The notes under the pieces: model-generated
The model's input: the letters and a program-made list of their open reading frames with translations, nothing else
Told to the model about the DNA's origin: nothing
The model's database searches: none
Made by a program: the position numbers and the translations under genes
Virus record (IMG/VR): IMGVR_UViG_3300047491_001112
Coordinates: 1-28,501 of that record
DNA: 28,501 nucleotides
DNA from: a virus
Strand: one strand, 5' to 3'
Shown here: positions 1 through 5,143 of the stretch, one piece after another
Layout: each line of letters opens with the position of its first letter
Numbering within the stretch: the stretch's first letter is position 1

Positions 1-519
1 CTGCGTGATGCCGGGGTTCTGTCCCGGTCCGATTCCCGAGCCTATCAGTTCGACGGAAGATTTCAGTTCCACGTCATCCCGCCATTCGTCGCCCACAATA
101 CGAGACGCGGCACTGTAACGGAGCCATTTGTAGGGATCACGGGATTTTACCTCGGCTTCCGCAATCAGTCGTGCTTCCCCAACCGCTTCCATGATGTCGG
201 TGAAAAACTTGCGATAAGGATGGCGTTTGGAATGCCTTCCCTTATGCAACCATGCGGTGAAAGTGGGGTAACTCACCCCCAGGATTGCCGCTACCGTGGA
301 GAGGGATGCGCCAAGCCTCAGATTCGTGAGTGCCTGCAAGTAAATGTGTTTGTGGTATTGCATCAGGTCGGGGAGCTTGTAGCTTCCCCGTCCTTTGCGG
401 GGATTCTGAGCCACCACCCGGAATTTCTTTTTCCTTTTGCCGTTTGCAGTTGTGGTATTTTCATACCCCATTTCCGTATAGAGTACGTCTGCTTTTTCCC
501 CATCCTGATCGTGGCGCAT
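1..519 (-). CDS. terminase small subunit-like HTH protein (3' end off window)
   Basis: The reading frame is open from ATG at 519 to the left edge, giving 173 residues with the C-terminus missing. After a basic N-terminal tail (NGKRKKKFR) there is a helix-turn-helix segment around residues 50-80 (LRLGASLSTVAAILGVSYPT, followed by FTAWLHKGR), then a helical part and a W-L-R...SAASRIVGDEW block. Small terminase subunits and related phage DNA-binding proteins share this order: the N-terminal HTH binds the packaging site and the rest oligomerises. The large terminase would be expected next, to the left of the window. A weak Shine-Dalgarno (CAGGG) lies about nine bases before the ATG, inside a hairpin. 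It could instead be a phage transcription regulator; the missing C-terminus prevents a decision. Confidence 0.7.
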   Translation of the reverse strand, partial: MRHDQDGEKADVLYTEMGYENTTTANGKRKKKFRVVAQNPRKGRGSYKLPDLMQYHKHIYLQALTNLRLGASLSTVAAILGVSYPTFTAWLHKGRHSKRHPYRKFFTDIMEAVGEARLIAEAEVKSRDPYKWLRYSAASRIVGDEWRDDVELKSSVELIGSGIGPGQNPGITQ

Positions 520-524
520 AAAAA

Positions 525-569
525 TACCCTGTGAGGTAGGATCTTGGTCACCCTTACCCCCACAGGGTA
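525..569 (-). promoter_or_regulatory. leader hairpin hiding the ribosome binding site of the terminase-like gene
   Basis: On the minus strand TACCCTGTG (569-561) pairs perfectly with CACAGGGTA (533-525), with 27 bases between. The second arm contains the only plausible Shine-Dalgarno of the gene starting at 519, and TTTTT follows it directly before the ATG. The structure could mask the ribosome binding site or act as an intrinsic attenuator. Only the pairing is seen; the role is inferred. Confidence 0.4.
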
Positions 570-573
570 GCCG

Positions 574-590
574 TAATGTGGGATTAAATC
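574..590 (-). repeat. intergenic 17-bp element, copy 1
   Basis: Minus-strand GATTTAATCCCACATTA, one mismatch from the consensus GATTTAWTCCCACGTTA. It lies between the stop codon of the 83-residue gene (601) and the terminase-like start (519), in the direction of transcription. Confidence 0.7.
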
Positions 591-600
591 CACCCTTTTC

Positions 601-852
601 TTATTCCGGGTCCCTCCAAGGGGCGCCGATACCCAGGGAATCAAACCGTAAACGGTGCGGTTCACCGTGCGGGTAGGTCACCAAATGGGTGGTTGAGAGG
701 GTTTCCCGGACGATCCGTTTGGCTTCTGCGGCAGTCTTCGCCCACACGATGGCACACATGCCCAAGGGGACGCTGTAGGACTTGGCATCGGGGTCACGAA
801 CCTTCTTGGTGGTCTTTTTGGTCTTGGCGGTTTTGATGGTTTTGGTGGTCAT
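601..852 (-). CDS. small hypothetical protein, Lys/Thr-rich N-terminus
   Basis: 83 residues, not recognised. The first 18 or so residues are almost only Lys, Thr and Ala (TKTIKTAKTKKTTKKVR). A short folded-looking part follows, with an Ala-rich helix (WAKTAAEAKRIVRETLS) and a C-terminal PHGEPHRLRF segment. The ATG at 852 was chosen because the frame upstream runs into the preceding gene, which ends at 878; no strong Shine-Dalgarno is visible. It is third of three small leftward genes behind the promoter at 1437-1464. In many phages such promoter-proximal genes make early host-interaction proteins, but nothing in the sequence shows a function. Confidence 0.6.
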   Translation of the reverse strand: MTTKTIKTAKTKKTTKKVRDPDAKSYSVPLGMCAIVWAKTAAEAKRIVRETLSTTHLVTYPHGEPHRLRFDSLGIGAPWRDPE

Positions 853-877
853 GGTCTCGTCTGGGGTTGTAAGGTGT

Positions 878-1186
878 TCAGGACTTGATGCCAACACGGT
901 GGAATTCGATAGGACGGAATCCAGTGGGCGCCGTAATGTAGCCCATGCCATCCACATAGCTGTCAGGATGAGCGAGGTAGGCGACGTAACGACGGGTCTG
1001 TCCCCCTGCCTTCCGCATGTTGGCAAGTGCTTCCCGGAGCGTCTTTCCCTTACCCCAATAGTTCTGGCTGATGACGAGGATTTTGACCTCGGTCAGCGGC
1101 AGTGCCTTGTCCTCTGCCATGTAGGTCTTGGGTCGCAGATCATCGGTCAGTTCTGAGGCTTTCACAACTTTGGTCTGAGCAGTCAT
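878..1186 (-). CDS. small hypothetical phage protein
   Basis: 102 residues, not recognised. The ATG at 1186 is preceded by a purine-rich AAAGGGGG, which makes it better than the in-frame start 22 codons upstream that would overlap the preceding gene. The middle (GKGKTLREALANMRKAGGQTRR) reads as a basic amphipathic helix, and the C-terminal third is mixed beta/loop sequence (GMGYITAPTGFRPIEFHRVG). No membrane segment or signal peptide is seen. It sits between two other small genes in one leftward unit, suggesting an accessory early protein; this is inference from position only. Confidence 0.65.
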   Translation of the reverse strand: MTAQTKVVKASELTDDLRPKTYMAEDKALPLTEVKILVISQNYWGKGKTLREALANMRKAGGQTRRYVAYLAHPDSYVDGMGYITAPTGFRPIEFHRVGIKS

Positions 1187-1199
1187 GATTGTCCCCCTT

Positions 1200-1397
1200 T
1201 CACAGTCCGCAGGCGGTTCGGAAACGGTTGATGTCGAAACGCGGATTGTCATCCGCCAGGACTATGGCAGTCCGTTCCACCATCTCTTTCCACTGTTCCA
1301 TCTTGACTGCCCATTCATGGGAGTTCAGGCATTCTTCCGCAACGGGTTTAGTGTCGTTGAACATGCGGGCCAGAGCGATGTAGTGTTTTCTGCTCAT
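1200..1397 (-). CDS. small conserved phage protein (MSRKHYIALA...NPRFDINRFRTACGL type)
   Basis: 65 residues. It starts MSRKHYIALA and ends NPRFDINRFRTACGL. I recognise this architecture from a widespread family of 60-80 residue proteins in phages and genomic islands, with an N-terminal (T/S)RKH(F/Y)..LA and a C-terminal NPRFDR.RF..ACG. Their function is unknown. The ATG at 1397 has a good Shine-Dalgarno (GGAGAAAG) and is the first gene behind the sigma70-type promoter at 1437-1464. Length matches the family, and the gene appears intact. Confidence 0.8.
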   Translation of the reverse strand: MSRKHYIALARMFNDTKPVAEECLNSHEWAVKMEQWKEMVERTAIVLADDNPRFDINRFRTACGL

Positions 1398-1436
1398 GAT
1401 CTTTCTCCGGTGGGGTTTCTGTCCTTCACTACATAC

Positions 1437-1464
1437 ATCATACGCTAGGAATATCTAAAGACAA
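1437..1464 (-). promoter_or_regulatory. sigma70-type promoter for the left-end small-gene operon
   Basis: Minus-strand TTGTCT, 16-base spacer, TATGAT. The spacer contains AGATATT, as does the promoter at 2679-2706. It lies about 40 bases before the 65-residue gene and directs transcription leftward into genes at 1397, 1186 and 852. Confidence 0.75.
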
Positions 1465-1467
1465 TAT

Positions 1468-1560
1468 CTAACGATGATTTTTCTGGGAAAAATATTCCGT
1501 GGGTCGGGGTCGATGGAAGACGCCCACGGTCGCCTTGTAACGAGGGGGATCAGGATTCAT
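1468..1560 (-). CDS. possible 30-residue ORF
   Basis: ATG at 1560 opens a 30-codon frame beginning MNPDPPRYKATVGVFHRPRP and stopping four bases before the -35 box at 1459-1464. AAGG lies only two to three bases before the ATG, which is too close for a good ribosome binding site. The frame overlaps a terminator-like hairpin (1497-1529) and an A/T palindrome, so the sequence may be non-coding. I recognise no homologue and keep it only as a candidate. Confidence 0.2.
   Translation of the reverse strand: MNPDPPRYKATVGVFHRPRPTEYFSQKNHR
1477..1493. promoter_or_regulatory. A/T palindrome upstream of the 1437-1464 promoter
   Basis: ATTTTTC-TGG-GAAAAAT is a perfect 7-bp dyad. Its centre is about 21 bases upstream of the -35 box. 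Similar dyads lie at the same distance from two other promoters (2721-2735 and 15190-15205), suggesting a shared activator site or UP-like element. Confidence 0.45.
1497..1529 (-). terminator. terminator-like hairpin after the DUF932 gene
   Basis: Minus-strand CCGTGGG and CCCACGG form a 7-bp stem, with a smaller GTC/GAC stem possible in the 19-base loop, followed by AATATTTTT. It would end the leftward DUF932 transcript just before the next promoter. Confidence 0.5.
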
Positions 1561-1610
1561 TGCCTTAATCCAGTCCCCGGGCTCAACCCCTACACCCACT
1601 GACGACAAGA

Positions 1611-2633
1611 TCAGACCGCCATTTCCAGAGCGAGGTTGAATGCCTTTTCCTTCAACTCGGCTCCCTCACCGTTCATCAGGGAGAGGAAACGGTTGTCCAT
1701 GGCGGTGCGTTTATCGTTGGACCGTGTGCGGAAGATGTCGTAATGATCGATCGCCATCGTCACGCTGTTAAGCATCTGATACCACGTCCCACACATGTCG
1801 GGACGCTGGTTCGACGGGTGGCGGTAGGCATCACGGACCGCATCGACTTTCCGTTCCCAGTTGGTTCGCACACGTCCCTTGAGGACTTCTTTGCCGTCGG
1901 TTCCGATGGGGGCGGGGAACAATTGGGCGATGTAGTCGATGGATTCCGGTCGGGTGTAAGTGGTGCTGATGAGCTTCAGGCACCCTTCGTTGTATTTCTG
2001 GAATGCTTCTTTCGCCTGGATGATCGAAGCCCTGGCAGCAGTCAGCTTCTGTCCGATGTTTCCGGTATGGCGGATGGTCTGGAATTGTTCCCTGTTTCGT
2101 TCGCCAGAAGCGATGCGGAGCGTGTTGGCACATTCCACACGGGTGACACACGGGAACCACTTGAGAGTTCCGCCGCCGTCGAAACGGTCAGTCCACAGCA
2201 CATATTTGTCGTGGCGCTCACCCACGATGGGCGTCTTGTCCGCGTCGGGGATCTGTCCCAGGATCCAGATTTGACGACCACTATGCAGGACGCCAGCGGA
2301 AGCGTATCGCATTACGCCGTCCATCATGAGGGAATCCATCCACCCCAAGGCATCGCGAGGCTGCACGATGCGGTAACGGTCGGTCATGCCGCATCCGACC
2401 GTGACGCCGGTATCCTCGCGAACGGTACGGCGAAAGTCGGGAATTTCGACTCCCTTCTCGTCGTACAGTTTCTTGAGACTGTATTTGAAGTTGAGCAGAC
2501 CGCGTTCTCCCCAAACCTGTTCGGAAGTCAGGCACTGGTCGGTCATGTATTCCCTCTCACTGTCCCACCATGCGGGCGTAAGAGCGGTGAACGCTTCGGC
2601 TTTTCCATTCACATTGCTGATTTCGGCTGGCAT
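1611..2633 (-). CDS. DUF932 / phage-plasmid-like protein (TIGR03299 type)
   Basis: 340 residues, the usual length for DUF932 proteins, which are common on phages, plasmids and integrative elements and whose biochemical role is unknown. Family-like features are an N-terminal substrate-like region with PAWW, the VTVGCGMTDRYRIVQPRDALGWMDSL segment around residues 70-100, a central GRQIWILGQIPD, then R-V-E-CANTLRIA and a long helical C-terminal half containing the MCGTWYQMLNSVTMAIDH block. The ATG at 2633 has AAGGGGAC upstream. It is a single-gene unit with its own near-consensus promoter (2679-2706) and a terminator-like hairpin after it, so it is probably expressed early by host RNA polymerase. 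Confidence 0.88.
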   Translation of the reverse strand: MPAEISNVNGKAEAFTALTPAWWDSEREYMTDQCLTSEQVWGERGLLNFKYSLKKLYDEKGVEIPDFRRTVREDTGVTVGCGMTDRYRIVQPRDALGWMDSLMMDGVMRYASAGVLHSGRQIWILGQIPDADKTPIVGERHDKYVLWTDRFDGGGTLKWFPCVTRVECANTLRIASGERNREQFQTIRHTGNIGQKLTAARASIIQAKEAFQKYNEGCLKLISTTYTRPESIDYIAQLFPAPIGTDGKEVLKGRVRTNWERKVDAVRDAYRHPSNQRPDMCGTWYQMLNSVTMAIDHYDIFRTRSNDKRTAMDNRFLSLMNGEGAELKEKAFNLALEMAV

Positions 2634-2678
2634 GTCTGTCCCCTTGTCCCCGGTGTTGTTGTGTTCGACTCTGCCTAC

Positions 2679-2706
2679 ATCATATGCCCACCAATATCTT
2701 TGTCAA
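2679..2706 (-). promoter_or_regulatory. near-consensus sigma70-type promoter for the DUF932 gene
   Basis: Minus-strand TTGACA, 16-base spacer, TATGAT: a perfect -35 and a five-of-six -10. It is the best promoter match in the window. It points leftward to the start at 2633, leaving a 5' leader of roughly 40 bases. Confidence 0.85.
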
Positions 2707-2720
2707 TGATTCATATCCGG

Positions 2721-2735
2721 GATTTCTAAGAAATC
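2721..2735. promoter_or_regulatory. A/T palindrome upstream of the DUF932 promoter
   Basis: GATTTC-TAA-GAAATC is a perfect 6-bp dyad centred about 22 bases upstream of the -35 box. It matches the placement of the palindromes at 1477-1493 and 15190-15205. Confidence 0.45.
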
Positions 2736-3064
2736 GCAGAAAAGTAGAGTTGAGAGTATCCATGTGGGTTGATTCGGGGATGGATGGGACTTGCATGGGA
2801 GTTGGGGTATCAAACCCCTCATAGGTAGTGGGTGGTAAGAGACCACCCGGAAGAAGGACACCCCGGTCTAGAGGGTCGTAGCTGGAGAGTGTGCCAGGGT
2901 CGGTGGGTAACTCTTCTCTGTGCTTGAGCGGTCAAGCGAAAGGAACTACACAAATTCTGTTATCCAATGGAAGAGGTCCTGCCACATGGGAAAGCTGTAT
3001 GCAGCAGGACCTCAGAACCATCCGGGTTGACCAGACCCAGAACCCACCTGTCAGGAGATTCGGA
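2736..3064 (-). other. non-coding, hairpin-rich region; candidate structured RNA or 3' UTR
   Basis: No convincing gene is seen in this stretch. It contains at least four perfect or near-perfect hairpins: 2804-2818 (GGGGT/ACCCC), 2830-2848 (7-bp GGGTGGT/ACCACCC), 2922-2937 (6-bp stem, four-base loop) and 2973-3013 (15-bp stem). The two imperfect pairs of the long stem are G.U in the minus-strand RNA but A.C in the plus-strand RNA. This favours a leftward transcript, an extension of the operon ending at 3065. No tRNA fold could be completed on either strand. Confidence 0.5.
2973..3013 (-). terminator. long hairpin, possible terminator of the 3849-3065 operon
   Basis: On the minus strand the arm 3013-2999 pairs with 2987-2973 through 15 positions (two G.U), with an 11-base loop. 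The sequence that follows (TTCCATTGG) is only weakly T-rich, so this may be an RNA structure or processing site and not a classic intrinsic terminator. Confidence 0.45.
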
Positions 3065-3304
3065 TCACCTCGATGTTTTCTTGCCACCGGACCCGTAGGT
3101 TCCGTGGACGTTTTTCTTCCGACCGCTCTTGCCCGCATTCTTCGCCCTGGCTCCCATGGAAGCGATGGACGAGCGTTCGCTGGGCGTGAGGACTTTGGCC
3201 CTGGCGGGACCTCCCTTGACGCCTCCACGCCGTCCCAGAGCAACCGCAGCGGCGAGTTTCCCTCCGGGAGATTTGGTTTTCCGTTTACGCAGCTTGACAC
3301 TCAT
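3065..3304 (-). CDS. small basic protein with LGRRGGVKGGPARAK motif
   Basis: 79 residues, strongly basic, with Lys/Arg/Gly-rich ends. The centre (ALGRRGGVKGGPARAK, then LTPSERSSIASMGARAKN) matches a recurrent short motif of small bacterial and phage proteins (LGRKGG.KGGKARA..L..ERR.EIA..AA.AR). These are presumed nucleic-acid binding but not well characterised. The ATG (3302-3304) overlaps the stop of the upstream gene in ATGA, and AGGAG lies about 11 bases before it, so it is translationally coupled to the membrane protein. Together with the gene at 4797 it suggests a DNA-condensing or RNA-binding role. That is inferred from charge only. Confidence 0.65.
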   Translation of the reverse strand: MSVKLRKRKTKSPGGKLAAAVALGRRGGVKGGPARAKVLTPSERSSIASMGARAKNAGKSGRKKNVHGTYGSGGKKTSR

Positions 3305-3849
3305 ACGTCAATTTCTCCTTCCACTTCACCCAGATGTTCCTGAATGATCTGTATAACCCTCTTCCGCTCTTTCTCTGGGAGATAGGCTATGGCAAAGCAG
3401 GGTCTGGTCCTGACATTGGCATTCATGATGGCGATGTTATCGGAGAGCTTCTTCAACACATCCGTGTTGCTGTTAGTGGCTTCCACGCTGTTTTTGGTGA
3501 TTTCTACCGACTGGGTAGCAACCACCACCATCTCTTTGTTGATATCAAGTAGTTCACTTTGTTGGAAAGATTCCAGAGAGGTTACTCTGGTCCGGAGCGC
3601 AGTTACTTCTGTTTCCCGGTTGTTTTCCGCACGCCGGACATACATCAGCAGGTAAAAGAACCCCGATACCGCCAGGACTATCGCCAGTCCGAATTCGCTG
3701 ACGGCTTTCCAAGGAACGGGATCCTGCGGAGTGAAAGATTCCGCAAAGATCGGTGCTGTCATGGGATGGGTTTCAAACGACCCGTTCAACGAAGTGATCG
3801 TCGCGATCATGATGCCAAGAGCTACAGCCAGTGCCGATAGGTATTTCAC
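3301..3849 (-). CDS. two-helix membrane protein with coiled coil (possible holin or spanin)
   Basis: 182 residues from a GTG at 3849, chosen because AGGAGG sits five bases before it; an ATG six codons upstream (3867) has only a distant CAGGGG. Residues about 3-21 (YLSALAVALGIMIATITSL) form a signal anchor or first membrane helix. A short outside loop follows, then a second helix around residues 53-71 (GLAIVLAVSGFFYLLMYV). It is followed by RR and a long hydrophilic coiled coil (RETEVTALRTRVTSLES...). Two helices, a small hairpin topology and a charged cytoplasmic tail fit a phage holin or inner-membrane spanin, near peptidase and secreted-protein genes, but there is no diagnostic motif. It follows the hairpin at 3875-3904 directly. 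Confidence 0.6.
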   Translation of the reverse strand: MKYLSALAVALGIMIATITSLNGSFETHPMTAPIFAESFTPQDPVPWKAVSEFGLAIVLAVSGFFYLLMYVRRAENNRETEVTALRTRVTSLESFQQSELLDINKEMVVVATQSVEITKNSVEATNSNTDVLKKLSDNIAIMNANVRTRPCFAIAYLPEKERKRVIQIIQEHLGEVEGEIDV

Positions 3850-3874
3850 GTTGACCTCCTGTGTCATGGAACGT

Positions 3875-3904
3875 GGACCCCTGAGCGTTGGAACTCAGGG
3901 GTCC
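3875..3904 (-). terminator. perfect 11-bp hairpin after the 222-residue gene
   Basis: GGACCCCTGAG and CTCAGGGGTCC form an uninterrupted 11-bp stem with an 8-base loop. It has no T tract on the minus strand. Its geometry matches the hairpin at 4736-4765 (11-bp stem, 8-base loop), and the two bracket one gene. It could terminate, or protect and process, that gene's mRNA. Confidence 0.6.
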
Positions 3905-3940
3905 GGTTCATCAACCGCTCAGAGGCCCATAATCATCGGC

Positions 3941-4609
3941 TCAAGTGGTGGCGTAATACCCATTTGCCGCGACGAGACGACCGGCAGCAGTCGCGTTGGC
4001 ACAGTAGATGAGCAACGGACAGTACCGACTCACGTTGCTGTTGTTGTAATTGTAGGGATCCTGCCATTGCTGGATCTTGGATTCCGCCACTCCGCCGACT
4101 TCGTTGCCGAAGCGGGTCGTGTATGCCGTGTAATACGTCGCCAGGGCGACCTGCGGAGTAAAGGCGAAATGCACCGGACGGGCAGGTTCGTAGAACAACC
4201 AGACCCGGGAGGCAGCGGCAGCAGCGACAGCGTTTGTGCCGGTGAGCGTGACCACCTTGGTCGTGGTATTGATGGACGAGATGACATCGTAATCGACAGT
4301 GCCGTCATCCTGTTCCCAGGCAAGCCAATCGGAGGCAGCGAGATTCTCGGCAACACCAGCACTCGTTTTTCCGCTGTCCACGGCAGTCAGCGTGAGCGTG
4401 CTGGCGCCGGCAGCAGCAGCGGATGCCAACGTGGTCGTGGCGATGGGACGCATCACAATCAGTGTGTGTTGCGTGGTGCCGCTGGTATAGATGAGTTCGG
4501 TCAGACGGGTGATGTAATTCCGCTTGCCGGGGATGATCGCCGTAATAGCAGTTCCGGCGGTCTGAGTGGTTGAAGAAATCTGGAAACCACCCTTCATGAT
4601 GCGATCCAT
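3941..4609 (-). CDS. putative virion structural protein (decoration/surface-like)
   Basis: 222 residues from ATG at 4609, preceded by AAAGGG; an upstream in-frame start lacks such a site. The protein is rich in Ala, Thr and Ser. It contains the pattern ASAAAAGASTLTLTAVDS, then AASDWLAWEQDDGTVDYDVISS, then TTTKVVTLTGTNA. This 'SAAAAGATTLTV / aGDwiai..dDGT / TTTVTLT' beta-rich pattern recurs in phage head-decoration and tail structural proteins. No fold-specific catalytic residues are present. The gene is its own transcription unit, bracketed by two strong hairpins, with a sigma70-type promoter overlapping the 17-bp element; that suits an abundant protein. The exact virion role is unknown, and a major structural subunit cannot be excluded. 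Confidence 0.6.
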   Translation of the reverse strand: MDRIMKGGFQISSTTQTAGTAITAIIPGKRNYITRLTELIYTSGTTQHTLIVMRPIATTTLASAAAAGASTLTLTAVDSGKTSAGVAENLAASDWLAWEQDDGTVDYDVISSINTTTKVVTLTGTNAVAAAAASRVWLFYEPARPVHFAFTPQVALATYYTAYTTRFGNEVGGVAESKIQQWQDPYNYNNSNVSRYCPLLIYCANATAAGRLVAANGYYATT

Positions 4610-4700
4610 GACGTAACCCTTTCGTTGGTGGAGTGGCGGGTAGTTCGCTTCCTCCCATGATTCGGACCCGGGCACACCCCGGAATGACTACCAGCACCAG

Positions 4701-4729
4701 AGTGTAACGTGGGATTAAATCATAGTCAA
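4701..4729 (-). promoter_or_regulatory. sigma70-type promoter overlapping the 17-bp element
   Basis: Minus-strand TTGACT, 17-base spacer, TACACT. The spacer is filled almost entirely by the 17-bp element (4705-4721). It is the only visible promoter between the terminator at 4736-4765 and the gene starting at 4609. Confidence 0.5.
4705..4721 (-). repeat. intergenic 17-bp element, copy 2
   Basis: Minus-strand GATTTAATCCCACGTTA, an exact consensus copy. It lies between the -35 and -10 boxes of a likely promoter, a position typical of operators. Confidence 0.8.
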
Positions 4730-4735
4730 ATAAAC

Positions 4736-4765
4736 GACCCCCTGGACCGTGGATTCCAGGGGGTC
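4736..4765 (-). terminator. intrinsic terminator after the Lys/Ala-rich gene
   Basis: GACCCCCTGGA and TCCAGGGGGTC form a perfect 11-bp stem with an 8-base loop. On the minus strand GTTTATTTG follows. It closes the operon that ends with the gene at 4797. Confidence 0.8.
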
Positions 4766-4796
4766 ACTCCGAACAACCGCAGGCTACGCGGGTTGG

Positions 4797-5141
4797 TTAC
4801 TTCTTGCGGTTACTGCGACTGGTACCAGTAGGTTTGGCACCCTTGGCGCCAGCAGTTCCGGCAGCGGCAGCTTTCTTAGCGGCAGCACGTTTGCGTTTCT
4901 GAGCGCCGGAAAGCTGCTTCTTTGCCGCCGTAGAACGTGCCTGGGAGTTGACGGCTTCCCGTTTTCCCCGACCGGCAGTCTGAGCATTTTTCTTTTTCCG
5001 GCTTTTCGACTTCGCTTTCTTCTTCTGCGAGGAAGTCGGAGCCTTGGGAGCTTTCTTGTTTCCCTTGGCTTGTTTCGGCTTGCTTCGTGCGTCCGGTTTC
5101 AGTTTGGGTTTGGCAGCTTTTGCCGCTTTCTTCTTCGCCAC
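4797..5141 (-). CDS. histone H1-like Lys/Ala-rich basic protein
   Basis: 114 residues from a GTG at 5141, with AGGAG nine bases before it inside the end of the ParB-DUF4417 gene. Composition is almost wholly Lys, Ala, Pro, Ser, Arg and Thr (for example KPKQAKGNKKAPKAP and KKKAKSKSRKKK), with AAAKKAAAAGTAG near the C-terminus. It has no hydrophobic core, so it is probably disordered until it binds DNA or RNA, like histone H1 C-terminal tails and bacterial Hc1/AlgP-like proteins. Its stop is followed by a strong terminator. A DNA-packaging or nucleoid-binding role is inferred from composition; its coding status is supported by start coupling and compact spacing. Confidence 0.65.
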   Translation of the reverse strand: MAKKKAAKAAKPKLKPDARSKPKQAKGNKKAPKAPTSSQKKKAKSKSRKKKNAQTAGRGKREAVNSQARSTAAKKQLSGAQKRKRAAAKKAAAAGTAGAKGAKPTGTSRSNRKK

Positions 5142-5143
5142 GT

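Noticed and set aside
601-1026. Longer form (141 codons) of the 83-residue gene
   Set aside because: The extra N-terminus lies inside the coding region of the upstream gene and has no ribosome binding site.
1743-2729. Long plus-strand ORF (328 codons) opposite the DUF932 gene
   Set aside because: It lies wholly antisense to a recognised gene, has no ribosome binding site, and its protein has no family-like pattern. The same holds for the plus-strand ORFs at 7529-8299, 9369-10241, 15667-16563 and 27034-27774.
2795-2960. tRNA-like hairpins on both strands
   Set aside because: A T-arm-like GGGG-TTTGATA-CCCC and a 7-bp arm are present, but no acceptor stem can be formed and no anticodon loop has U at position 33.
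2932-3300. 122-codon minus-strand ORF overlapping the 79-residue basic protein gene
   Set aside because: It runs in a different frame from the gene with the ATGA-coupled start and recognisable motif, and its C-terminal half is random-looking sequence through the hairpin region.
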